64,000 nucleotides of DNA from Acanthochromis polyacanthus (taxonomy: Eukaryota; Chordata; Actinopteri; Pomacentridae): assembly GCF_021347895.1 (NCBI RefSeq), contig NC_067130.1, forward strand, positions 31,677,823 through 31,741,822, written 5' to 3'. The notes beneath the pieces are model-generated. The model was not told the origin of the DNA. It worked only from the letters and a program-made list of their open reading frames with translations, and made no database searches. Shown here in pieces: positions 54,570 through 64,000 of this stretch. Both the position numbers and the translations under genes were made by a program. The first letter of the stretch is position 1, and the number at the start of each line of letters is the position of its first letter.

Positions 54570-56612
54570 CAGGGGTGTCCAAACTTTTTTCACTGAGGGC
54601 CACATACTTAAAAATATAGGAGGGGCTGGGCCACTTACTAGAAATTAGGTATATAGCCTTAACTTTAGTGTATTAAAGTCAGAAAACTCAATTAAAATTG
54701 GTCAAATATGTTATATTGTTGAATATAATTAAAGACAAAACTGCCTTCATCACAGCTTTCCATACATGGATCTTTATTGATTTATTCAGAAAAAGTTTTG
54801 GTAGCTGGGTAAAATGGGACGGGTAAATTTCAAGCTTGTTTTTTAAGTTACTAGGCTGAGCAACACGCCTATTAACATTCGTTTGAAATGGTTATCAACA
54901 TTAACAGACTGAACTGGATTTAATGACAGGAGTGCATATAATTTTAGTAAATCATTCTGGTGAGCATCAGCTGCGCTGGGTATGTAAATCGGGCCATCCA
55001 GCTGCAGTGCTGATCCAATGCCACTCGTGCCAAAAATCCGGACAAATGTCACTTGATCAAGGAGCAAATCTGCATCAGATGAGATCAGCTGACTTTGCAT
55101 GTGCAGTGTGTGCACTGTGCACAGCGGTGTGTACTCCGTGTGCTAACAAGAAAAACGCATATACGAAAGTGGTGTGTAAAAGCAGGGTAGTGACAGAATT
55201 GAAGCTTTGTCGCATGTGTACCTGCACATGCATGCTTATTAACGCACGGGTACTGCGGAATATATTTTTTGCTCACCTAAAGTGGGAACGGCATTGCACT
55301 CAGTGGGAGCAGTGATGCTGCGCTTTGGACCGAAGGATGGCTGGCAGGTCTGGAGTAAACTTAGTGGTTGACATGCGAAGGACATCATGGAGATGGCTGT
55401 CGGTCATTTTGGTTGTCATTCTGCTTTTGTTCAGTATTAACAGAGAAAATGCTTGCTCACATATGTATGTTGAGCCAAATAGACTGCTCATTCTTTTCCT
55501 GTGGCGTCTCACCAGAGAAACCTTTTCTTTTTCCAAGCTCCAGTAGAACTCGGGGAGGGAAAGCTGATGATGTTGATTCTTCAGAGAATCATCAAACTGG
55601 ATTTCAGTGAGTTCTAATTGCAGATTCTCTTCCACTTCTTCAGCATCCACCAAGAAAGGAGTCGCAAATAGCTTGATTTCCCATTTTCTCAATTGAGTCT
55701 GACACAGCTTCAAAAATATCCATACCCGTTTGTTGTGCCTTTTAGACTCTTGAGATCGAGCAGCTCCTCTGTAATTCCAAAGTTCTCGTCCACTCCCCGC
55801 AAAAAAAATTAGCAGCTGTGCAGTGTCTGTGGCATCAGTGCTCTCATCGCATGCGATGGAGTAAAAATCAAAAGCACAAGCTTTATCAGACAGTTGCAGT
55901 TTAATGTTGGCTGACAAGTTTTCAGTGCGTTGCACAACTGTATTTCTGGACATGCTGATGTTGTTGAAGTCCTGCACTTTTTCCGGGCACATTATTTCGG
56001 TGACTTTAACGAGGCAGTGTTTTATGAAGTCTCCATCTGAAAAAGGCTTGCCATGTCTTGTGATGATTTGGGCCACCTCATAGCTGGCTATTGTAGCCTT
56101 TTCCTGGACTTTTTGAGCACGAAAAAAAATACTGTTGCTGACCCTGCAGGATAGCTACCATTTGCTTTACTTTCTGCTGTCGCTGACCACCAGTGTAGGA
56201 TGCATAGGCCTGATGTTTGGTTTCATAATGACGTCGTACATTATACTCTTTCATAACTGCCACAGTTTCAGTGTAGATCAAACAGACACACTTCCCCTTG
56301 AATTCTTTGAAGAAATATTCACTCTCCCACCGTGTCTGAAATTTTCTGCACTCACTTTCTACTTTTCGCTTCTTTAGTTCTGCCATGTTTAGTGACTTGG
56401 GGTGAATTTCTTCTGTGATTGTCCTTTTTGGTGGAGCCACTCCCTTGATCAACAGTAGCTCCCCCTGGTGTTAAAACTAAGAAATGTAATCCACTCAGGC
56501 AAAAGTTGAAGTGCAGACCATATTCTATTCTATTTATATAATTTCTTGCGGGCCAATTGAAAATGGACTGTGGGCAACAGGTGGCCAGCGGGCCGTAGTT
56601 TGGACACCCCCG
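54570..56612 (-). mobile_element. hAT element with transposase, 2043 bp, inside the LINE
   Basis: Ends CAGGGGTGTCCAAACT and AGTTTGGACACCCCCG are inverted repeats. The 8-bp duplication CCTTAGAG (54562-54569 and 56613-56620) is exact and interrupts the LINE reverse transcriptase. It carries a transposase on the minus strand. Confidence 0.93.
55300..56452 (-). pseudogene. hAT transposase (GTF2IRD2/ZBED-like), frameshifted and shortened
   Basis: Two frames: 56452-56078 (KKRKVESECRKFQTRWESEYF, then CLIYTETVAVMKEYN and RHYETKH, a BED/TTF-like Cys/His part) and 56076-55300. They are separated by a frame slip at an A run (56122-56129). The second frame has ITRHGKPFSDGDFIK, CDESTDATDTAQL (catalytic Asp region) and the hAT dimerisation tail FGSTYICEQAFS. 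The middle third of the usual about 600-residue protein is missing. Inactive. Confidence 0.8.
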
Positions 56613-57148
56613 CCTTAGAGACTGTGCAGAACAGCTCTGTCAGGTGCTGCTGCACATCTTTAACCTGAGCCTGAGTCTGGAGAGGGTCCCTGTGTTATGG
56701 AACACTTCCTGCCTGGTTCCTGTCTCAAAGACTAGAAACCCCAGGGAGCCTAACTACTTCAGACCTGTGGTCCTTGCTTCTCATCTGATGAAGACCATAA
56801 AGAGGATTGTCCTCAGGAACCTCCGTCCCCAGGTGAGCCCACATCTGGATCCACTGCAGTTCGACTACCAACCAAACATTGGAGGGCATGATGCAGTCGT
56901 CCACGTGCTGCACAGATCGCTGACTCACCTGGACAACACCGGCAGCACTGTGAGGGTCATGTTCTTTACTTCTCCAGTGCTTTCAACACAATCCAGCCTT
57001 CTCTGCTCAGGGTGAAGCCTGAAGGAGTAGGAGTAGACTGTCACCTGGCTGCTTGGACCATCCACTACCTCACCAACAGACCACAGCACATGAGGCTTCA
57101 GGACTGCGGGTCTGATGTGGTAGTCAGCAGCATGGCGGTCCACAGGGG

Positions 57149-57375
57149 CGGCATGGCTCAGTGGGTAGAGTGGCTGTCTTGTAACTAGAAGGTTGCCAGT
57201 TCGATCCTCGGCCTGTCGTGCTTATGTGGAGGTGTCCCTGAGCAAGACACCTAACCCCTAGTGGGTTGTGGTTAGCTGCTTTGCATGGCAGCTTTTGCCA
57301 TCAGTGTGTGAATGGGTGAATGTGACATATCATGTAAAGTGCTTTGGATAAAAGCGCTATATAAATACTAGCATT
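57149..57375 (+). mobile_element. tRNA-derived SINE, 227 bp, in the LINE
   Basis: The head GGCATGGCTCAGTGGGTAGA and GTTGCCAGTTCGATCC look like pol III A and B boxes. The tail AAGCGCTATATAAATACTAG is common in fish SINEs. Flanked by CACAGGGG duplications (57141-57148, 57376-57383). Confidence 0.88.
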
Positions 57376-58160
57376 CACAGGGGACAGTCTGTCCTCCTTT
57401 CTCTTCACCTTTTACACATCGGACTTCCATTACAACTCACGGACCTGTCACCTCCAGAAGTTCTCTGATGATACATCCATTGTCGGGTGTGTATCTGAGG
57501 GGGACAAGTGGGAGTACAGGACGGTCATCTCTGACTTTGTTGACTGGTGTGAGCGAAACCATCTGCAGCTCAACGCCAGTAAGACAAAGGAGATGATCAT
57601 CGACTTCCGCAGGAGGAGGACACCTCAGACTGCACCAGTGAACATCCAGGGTTTGGACATTGAGATAGTGGACACATACAAATACCTGGGTGTTCACCTC
57701 AACAACAAACTGGACTGGTCACACAATACAGAGGTCCTGTACAAGAAAGGCCAAAGTCGTCTCCACCTGCTGAGGAGACCGAGGTCCTTTGGAATGTGCA
57801 GGACTCTGCTCCGGACATTTTATGACTGCTATCTTCTATGCAGTGGTCTGCTGGGGAGCAGGGAGCACTGAAAGGAACAGAAAGAGACCGAACAGACTGG
57901 TCAGGAGGGCCGGTTCTGTCCTGGACTCCATAAAGGAGGTGGGTGAGAGAAGGATGTTGGCAAATCTCACATCCATCATGGACAATCCCTCTCACCCACT
58001 GCATGACACTGTGGGGTCTTTAAGCAGCTCCTTCAGCAGCAGACTGAGACAACCACCCTGCAAGAAGGAGCGCTATCGCAGGTCCTTCATCCCATCTGCT
58101 ATCAGACTGTACAACATCAGCATCACTGGCTGATGTTAACATAAACTGGACTATATCATG

Positions 58161-59170
58161 TAGTCTTAAATCACAGTAAAATCTGCACAAGTCTTTGCAC
58201 TGCTGGTATTTTCTGCACTTTTACGGTTACTTTTTTCCCATAATCCACTTTATGCTAATGCCACTTATTGAGTAGAAATACGGTATTTATTCATTTTTCA
58301 TTTCTCATTCTTGTATAAATTGTGTTCTGCCTTTCAGGTGCGTTTCAATGCATTTTAATATAGAGAGTTTTATTGTGAAATTACCGCTCGTATTTTGACG
58401 TGTCACTCCACCGGATGTGCTGCTGGGGTTTTCTCCTGGGACATGAGAGCACAAAGTTGATGCAGAGAGACAGCACGGAGCTTCTGATTCCCACACGTTT
58501 CATGCCTTTTTTTTGTTTTACTCCTGGAGAAGCAACGCCTGTAGGTATTTCTTAGGGTTTAGTGATAGTTTGCTAGATTAATTCATTGTTTGTCTGCACA
58601 TAAAAAATAACTTTTGAAGTTAAGCTACACACGTTAGACATTTTAAATGCTGTATTGAGAGATACGTTGTCATGGTTATAAATTAGAGCTAATAAGTTTG
58701 CAATTCATTTGGTATGATATTGTTTAAAAATAAGCCGCTTTATGGGCAATGCTTTACTAGCAGTTGTTGCCAGCTATTTGAAGCTCTGTCATCTCAGTTT
58801 ATGCGGAGAAGCTAACTGTTATATTTATTTCTGTACTTTTTACAGTTTCACATCGTTTTGTACTCAAGAATGGCAAGCCTGTATATTACAGCTCTACTCC
58901 AAGAAGGACACGTCTTGTCTTTGAGTCCAAAGTTTAGCTAGCTGTCTAGTTGAAACACAGACGTCTCAGCGAGGACAGTATACATTGTATACATTATTTT
59001 TATTATAATTTTTGTCTTTACTGTAAAATATGGTTAGTGCTGCTCTGAAAGATTTTGCTGCTGTAACATTGGGGAGTAATAAAGGACGATCTTATCTTAC
59101 TCTAGAGAATGCCAGGTTTGTGAAAATCCGGTCTGCATTTTCCATCCTACACCAAATTTCACTATCAGGT
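58161..59170. other. Unassigned stretch between LINE and TRIM block 4
   Basis: No gene recognised. Possible splice-like signals (GTAG/GTATTTC near 58540) exist, but I cannot support a gene. Confidence 0.35.
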
Positions 59171-60564
59171 GTGGTCAGAAGTTGGCAGCTCTGCAATCCA
59201 TGTTTTGCAGTCTGACATACTTAAAGTATAGTAGTTTATTTTACTGTATAGAGTCTGTAGTGCATGATCAGTAGAGAACATCCACATGATAAGTGGCTGC
59301 AGCTTCCTTTTACAATCTTTCTTTAAACTCCAACCTGTGAGCAAAGGAGCTGGTCAGGGAGGGAGGAAATCAAAGGACTCATTTCAAACTATTTCTTTCT
59401 GCTGCTGGAACTCTTATGTTTGTTGGGTTTGTCATTCTTTCACCACCAGGAGTCTCCTTTGGCTCAGTTTTCACTGTTTTTTTACACTTCCAGTCCTTTG
59501 TCATGCAGTCATTGTTCTTAATTAAATCAAACTTCTTATCACAATTGGTACAATTTTTTTGATTGTATTCATGAAATCTACCTCAAACAAAGTTCCTTTT
59601 CAGCAGGTTAATCAATTTTTACAAAACTTGTCGCTTTTACAATTTAGATTTACCATTAAATTAGAGAAAATGTCCAACTTTCCACAACAGATCCACCATT
59701 AGACAGCACCTATTGTTAATTATTGCTTGAAATTCTAGATTCAGTGTAAAATTCTGGTAAATAGTCCTTTTTTTCTGTTGGTATACCATTTAAACACAAA
59801 AGGTGTCCTGTTTCCCCAAGACCTTTTTAATAGTTTTTCATTTACCATACATAAACCATCATAATACAGAAATCATACTGAAAATTATTTTGATTTTCAA
59901 GGATTAACTCATGAAACGTTACTTATTTCAGGAAATATCATGTTGATTCATTGATCAAATCAATAAATGTTGACATATTTTATCATTCATTTCATCCACC
60001 ACCAGTCTGTTCAGTTAGTTTGTCTCCACTGTATAAGAAGATAATCAGTGTTGTCCTTATTGATTATTGGTAGAGTCATAATAATAATACAGGTTTACAT
60101 TCTTCAGCATTCAAGAAAACAAAGTTAAAATCATCAACTACGTTAATCTACTTTTTTTTTGTACTCATCAAACATTTCCATTGACAATCAAGATTTTCAA
60201 ACACAACAGTATTAGAAGCTCATTTCCCCACAAGTCATGTACAATAACTTTAGCACATTTAAGGAAGCCCAGCAACATTTTAGCTTCTTACTGTGAGTAT
60301 ATTCAGAGTTATAAATGAAAATGATGGAGCAAGTTTGATTCTCCGTCCTCGTAATTTCATTCTACTTGAAGCAGCTGCACACTTTGAGGTCAACATCTGC
60401 TTTGACTAAAATGGTTTTTATGTGTGCAGAAAGTCAAAGATTCACTCCAGTCAACACTCAATAACAAATATTTAGGACTTTTGGAGCAGAAACACCACAG
60501 CACAGAGACAAAGATCAATTTACACGAACAGATTTTAACTCTTTGGCTCCTTGATAACATCTGT

Positions 60565-62268
60565 CTACTTGAGCTCACACAGTTCAACAGAGCTGAAAAC
60601 ATCCACACTAATTCCAGCGTAGAGAGGCTGAGTGAATGTGGTCTGGACTCTGTGGATCAAAGTCATGGTGTCAGAGACTTTGTAGAAGGACAGAATACCT
60701 GCACTGTGATCCAGATAGACTCCGATTCTGGGAGACCGAGGACCTGAGATGAGAGTTTTGATGCTGTTGTGAATGAATTTAGCAGATTTTTTTAAAGCCC
60801 AAGATCTGTCGTTGTACCCAAATTTACTTTCTCGTCCTGTTCTGCTAATGTCCTTGTATGCGACTGCTACTGAAGCTTCAGCTGGTCTTTGTTCAACCTC
60901 CCAGTAACAACGTCCAGTCAGACTCTCTCTGCTCAGGACCTGCCGCTTTTCCATGAATCTGTCTGGATGATGATCAGATGGCAGTATCAGTGTCCAGTCC
61001 ACTCTTGCTTCCCTGTTCCCCTCAGACAATGATAAACAATTGTGTGCTGTGTTTGGATCCAGTGTGAGGTGACATGAATACTGTAGGAACTCTGCTCTGG
61101 TCTTTGGTTCTGCTGGTGACAGGGTCTTGAATCCTGAAACAGCCTTTCTAATTAAATTCCAAGTTCCAAATCTTGAAACATCCTCAGGTCTTGGTAAGGT
61201 CTTGGTCCAGTCTTCTTTCAGAATATCCTGTAGTTTATCTCTGGTCTTTGACACAGCCACTGTAACGTCATCAAAGTATTGCAGACGATGAACACTGCTG
61301 ATGTTGGCTGGGTTTGTGGATTCACTGAGATCTGACATTAGAGGATAATTGTGTAGAAACTGGATGTGGTCTTCTGTTTGTGACAGCTGCTCCAGCTCAG
61401 AGCTTCTCCTTCTCAACTCAACAAGGTCCTGCTTCAACTTCTCCTCAAGATCTCTGACTTTTCTCACCTCATCTGTCTGCTTGGATCTGATCTGCTGCTT
61501 CACATCAGAGTTTCTTTTCTCAATGAGACAGATGAGATCTTTGAAGGTCTCCTCACTGTTGGCTACAGCTTTGTCAGCAGACTGATTGATGGCTTCCACC
61601 TTCTGCTGAAGCATCCTCACATCTTTCTCTCTGTCCTGGATTCTCTGTCGGATCTTTTCTTGATTCAACCCAACAACTTGTTGCTTGTCCTTCCTTTCTG
61701 TTTCAGCTGAAACTGTGTTGTGGCCTTTATGTTCATCCAAGGAGCACAGATAACAGATACACTGCTGATCAGTGCGACAGAAAATCTTCATCACCTCATT
61801 GTGACCAGAGCAGATGTTCTCCTGAAGCTTCTTGGACGGGTCCACCAGCTTGTGATTCTTTAATGCAGCAACATGATAGTGAGGCTGGAGGTGTTGGTCA
61901 CAGTAAGAGACCAGACACTGCAGACAGGACTTGACAGCTTTCAGTTTCCTCCCAGTGCAGAAATCACAGGACACATCTCCAGGTCCAGCATAGCAGAGAT
62001 CAGCTGGAACAGATTCAAGTCTTGCCTTCACTTCCTCCACTACATCTGCTAAAACCGTGTTTTTCTTGAGGTCAGGCCTCGGTGTGAACATCTGTCTGCA
62101 CTGAGGACAGCTGTAGATATGCTTCTTATCCTCTCCATCCCAGTGACTTCCAATACAGTCCATACAGTAGTTGTGTCCACAGTTAATAGTCACCGGATCC
62201 TTCAGTAGATCCAAACAGATCGAACAACAGAGTTTCTCCTGGTCCATCTGAATTCCTTGCTGCTCCAT
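60565..62268 (-). CDS. TRIM protein copy 4
   Basis: 567 residues from MEQQGIQMDQ at 62268; six more in-frame codons upstream (MSLRGE) match leader sequence in the other copies. It has RING (CSICLDLL, CGHNYC, CPQC), a B-box1-like cluster, B-box2 (CSGHNEVMKIFC, CYLCSLDEHKGHN), coiled coil, the shortest linker of the four, and PRY-SPRY from LTLDPNTAH. The SPRY loop after SWAL is shorter than in copies 1-3. Intact frame; probable E3 ligase. Confidence 0.9.
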   Translation of the reverse strand: MEQQGIQMDQEKLCCSICLDLLKDPVTINCGHNYCMDCIGSHWDGEDKKHIYSCPQCRQMFTPRPDLKKNTVLADVVEEVKARLESVPADLCYAGPGDVSCDFCTGRKLKAVKSCLQCLVSYCDQHLQPHYHVAALKNHKLVDPSKKLQENICSGHNEVMKIFCRTDQQCICYLCSLDEHKGHNTVSAETERKDKQQVVGLNQEKIRQRIQDREKDVRMLQQKVEAINQSADKAVANSEETFKDLICLIEKRNSDVKQQIRSKQTDEVRKVRDLEEKLKQDLVELRRRSSELEQLSQTEDHIQFLHNYPLMSDLSESTNPANISSVHRLQYFDDVTVAVSKTRDKLQDILKEDWTKTLPRPEDVSRFGTWNLIRKAVSGFKTLSPAEPKTRAEFLQYSCHLTLDPNTAHNCLSLSEGNREARVDWTLILPSDHHPDRFMEKRQVLSRESLTGRCYWEVEQRPAEASVAVAYKDISRTGRESKFGYNDRSWALKKSAKFIHNSIKTLISGPRSPRIGVYLDHSAGILSFYKVSDTMTLIHRVQTTFTQPLYAGISVDVFSSVELCELK

Positions 62269-62300
62269 TTCACCTCTCAGAGACACTGAATGTCAGATCG

Positions 62301-62310
62301 TTTCACTTCC
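62301..62310 (-). promoter_or_regulatory. ETS-IRF composite element (EICE-like) before TRIM copy 4
   Basis: GGAAGTGAAA on the minus strand, 33 nt before the ATG, as in copy 3. Confidence 0.5.
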
Positions 62311-62600
62311 TCATATGAGACACAAAACCTGATCTCTAACTCTTCACATTCACTCTCAGGTATGACTTGCACTTCACAACATGTTGGTTACACCCATATG
62401 TGGACTCTGAGATCTGTGAAGGGTTGCAGGAAACACGTGGACTGAATGGGATTGGTTGTTCTGGGAACCAGGTAGAGGAGGGATGAGTTCTCAGATTTCA
62501 GTACAAACCAGGAAGAGGAGCTTCTGTATCAGCTTGGTGTTTTTGTAGCCACTATTGAAAGAGTTTGTGACACCAGATTGGATGAATTCAACCTAAAAGT

Positions 62601-63620
62601 ACATCCTGCTCACAGAGTACAACCTCAGCTGATGCTGCTTTATGTCTTCATTTATACCCTCCAGAGTTTAGAACATCACAATCCATGTTTAGCAGTCTGA
62701 CATACTTAAAGTATAGCAGTTTATTTTACTGTATAGAGCCTGTAGTGCATCATCAGTAGAGAACATCCACATGATAAGTGGCTGCAGCTTCCTTTTACAA
62801 TCTTTCTTTGAACTCCAACCTGTGAGCAAAGGAGCTGGTCAGGGAGGGAGGAAATCAAAGGACTCATTTCAAACTATTTCTTTCTGCTGCTGGAACTCTT
62901 ATGTTTGTTGGGTTTGTCATTCTTTCACCAGCAGGAGTCTCCCTTGGCTCAGTTTTCCCTGTTTTTTTTACACTTCCAGTCCTTTGTCATGTAGTCATTG
63001 TTCTTTATTCAATCAGACTTCTTATTACAAGTGGTACATCAGTAACAAGAAGAAAAGTTTGATTTTTTTGATTGTATTTATGAAATCGATCCCAAATAAT
63101 GTTCCTTTTCAGCAGGTTAATCAGCAATTAACATTACTTTTACAAAGCTTTTGTTGCTGTTACACTTTAGATTTACCATTAAATATGAGGAAATGTCCAA
63201 CTTTCCACAACAGATCCACCATTAGACAACACAATTATTAGTTGAAATTATAGATTTTGTGTAAAAAGTCTTTTTTTTTCTGTTGGTATACCATTTAAAC
63301 ACAAAAGGTGTCCTGTTTCCCCAAGACCTTTTTAATAGTTTTTTCGTTTACCATACATAAACCATCATAATACAGAAATCATACAGAAAATTATTTTGAT
63401 TTTCAAGGATTAACTCATGAGACATTACTTTTTTCTGGAAATATCATGTTGATTCATTGATCAAATCAATAAATGTTGACATATTTATCATTCATTTCAT
63501 CCACCACCAGTCTGTTCAGTTAGTTTGTCTCCACTGTATAAGAAGATAATCAGCGTTGTCCTCATTGATTATTGGTAGAGTCATAATAATAATACAGGTC
63601 TACATTCTTAAGCATTGAAG
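62601..63620 (-). repeat. Partial TRIM duplication block 5, no gene
   Basis: Matches 59170-60110 (the flank that lies 3' of a TRIM gene) but breaks off at AAGCATTGAAGACTG near 63617, before any TRIM coding sequence. A fifth TRIM may lie beyond the insertion, to the right. Confidence 0.65.
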
Positions 63621-63637
63621 ACTGAATGCATCTGCCC

Positions 63638-64000
63638 TGTCAGGATTCTGCCTTTTGTTCCTGTTCCTGTGTTTCCCTCTTGTATTGTCTGGTCTCTCTG
63701 TCTCCCTCTGTCTGCTGCTCCCTACCCATTCTGCACCTGGCCTCTGATTGTTTTCAGCTGATGTAATCAAGCCAATTCATTCCACCTGGTTCCCCTTGCT
63801 AATATTTAAGCCCTGCCTTTTCCTTCAGTCATTGCTGGCTCATCGTCTTGGACTCACTTTGTTCCCGTCTCCGTTCCCTCCTTACCCCTGGATAACACCC
63901 GCTTACTGGATCACTCTGCTTTTCCCCTGTTTATGGATTACACCTTTTTGGACTTTGTAGTTTTGAGATTTGGACTTCAGTTTGTCTCCATCTACAGTCA
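63638..64000 (+). mobile_element. LTR-like element start, cut by window edge
   Basis: Starts TGTCAGGATTCTGCC and has a TATA-like AATATTTAAGCCC near 63801, followed by a C-rich stretch, as in a U3-R region. It interrupts TRIM block 5. No end or duplication can be seen. Confidence 0.4.

Larger units (their letters stand above)
53290..58160 (+). mobile_element. CR1/L2-like LINE, decayed, carrying a hAT element and a SINE
   Basis: Endonuclease-like remnants come first (ISIKEQFCTKDVELLAV, YLPREYSHVIA; 53380-53470), then TPELKALLMEKRRFFGSG. A Pro-rich segment follows (54240-54490). The reverse transcriptase starts KTRKAAGPDGIISRLLR and resumes after the hAT insert with CAEQLCQVLLHIFNLSLS and VPVSKTRNPREPNYFRPV. 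It continues HLQLNASKTKEMIIDFRR and YKYLGVHLNNKLDW and ends FIPSAIRLYN at about 58133. Frame breaks and stops are present throughout, so it is inactive. The 3' tail after 58140 is A/T-rich. Confidence 0.8.
59170..62600 (-). repeat. TRIM duplication block 4
   Basis: Carries TRIM copy 4 with both flanks. Its left flank (59200-60110) is nearly the same as 62690-63610. Confidence 0.75.

Noticed and set aside
57149..57220. Possible tRNA gene
   Set aside because: SINE head flanked by duplications within a LINE.

Overview
The window looks like a teleost fish chromosome segment. Coding genes are split by GT-AG introns, dinucleotide microsatellites are long, and the DNA is dense in fish-type mobile elements: Tc1, hAT, CR1/L2-like LINEs, tRNA-derived SINEs and LTR elements. 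It also carries three vertebrate immune-type gene families: a P-loop GTPase, a fish NLRC3-like NLR, and a tandem array of RING/B-box/coiled-coil/PRY-SPRY (TRIM) genes.

Layout. 1-1644: the 5' end of an LTR retroelement on the minus strand, with LTR, a tRNA-Tyr-type primer site and leader, running off the left edge. 3101-13150: a plus-strand GTPase gene with a TATA promoter, a 5'UTR exon, an exon holding only ATG plus 5 nt, and one large coding exon. Its second intron holds a deleted Tc1-like element, a larger Tc1 element invaded by a hAT element, microsatellites and a duplicated 130-bp block. 13400-16500: degraded retroelements. 17200-29210: a minus-strand NLR gene with several short N-terminal exons, a FISNA/NACHT exon and four 174-bp LRR exons. 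A SINE and a solo LTR lie in its introns, and an interferon-response-like motif lies at its 5' end. 29488-31183: a hAT element. 31400-63620: four TRIM genes on the minus strand, each in a duplicated block of about 3-4 kb, plus a partial fifth block. The array is split by a LINE 3' end, a THAP-domain element, a degraded HECT-like gene facing a DDE integrase, a hAT element and a 5-kb LINE that itself carries a hAT element and a SINE. 63638-64000: an LTR-like start.

How it may work together. The GTPase, NLR and TRIM families are all known or suspected parts of fish antiviral and inflammatory responses. Short motifs matching STAT (GAS), IRF (ISRE) or ETS-IRF sites lie just upstream of these genes, so shared interferon control is a reasonable inference. 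The TRIM copies differ most in the linker between coiled coil and PRY-SPRY, where one copy carries an in-frame 105-bp tandem repeat.

Four hAT insertions have exact 8-bp target duplications that I could read directly. The least familiar arrangement is the HECT-like gene (38348-42371, plus) tail to tail with an integrase (43110-43919, minus), possibly one decayed large transposon. Exon borders come from splice-site and phase reasoning, not from transcripts.
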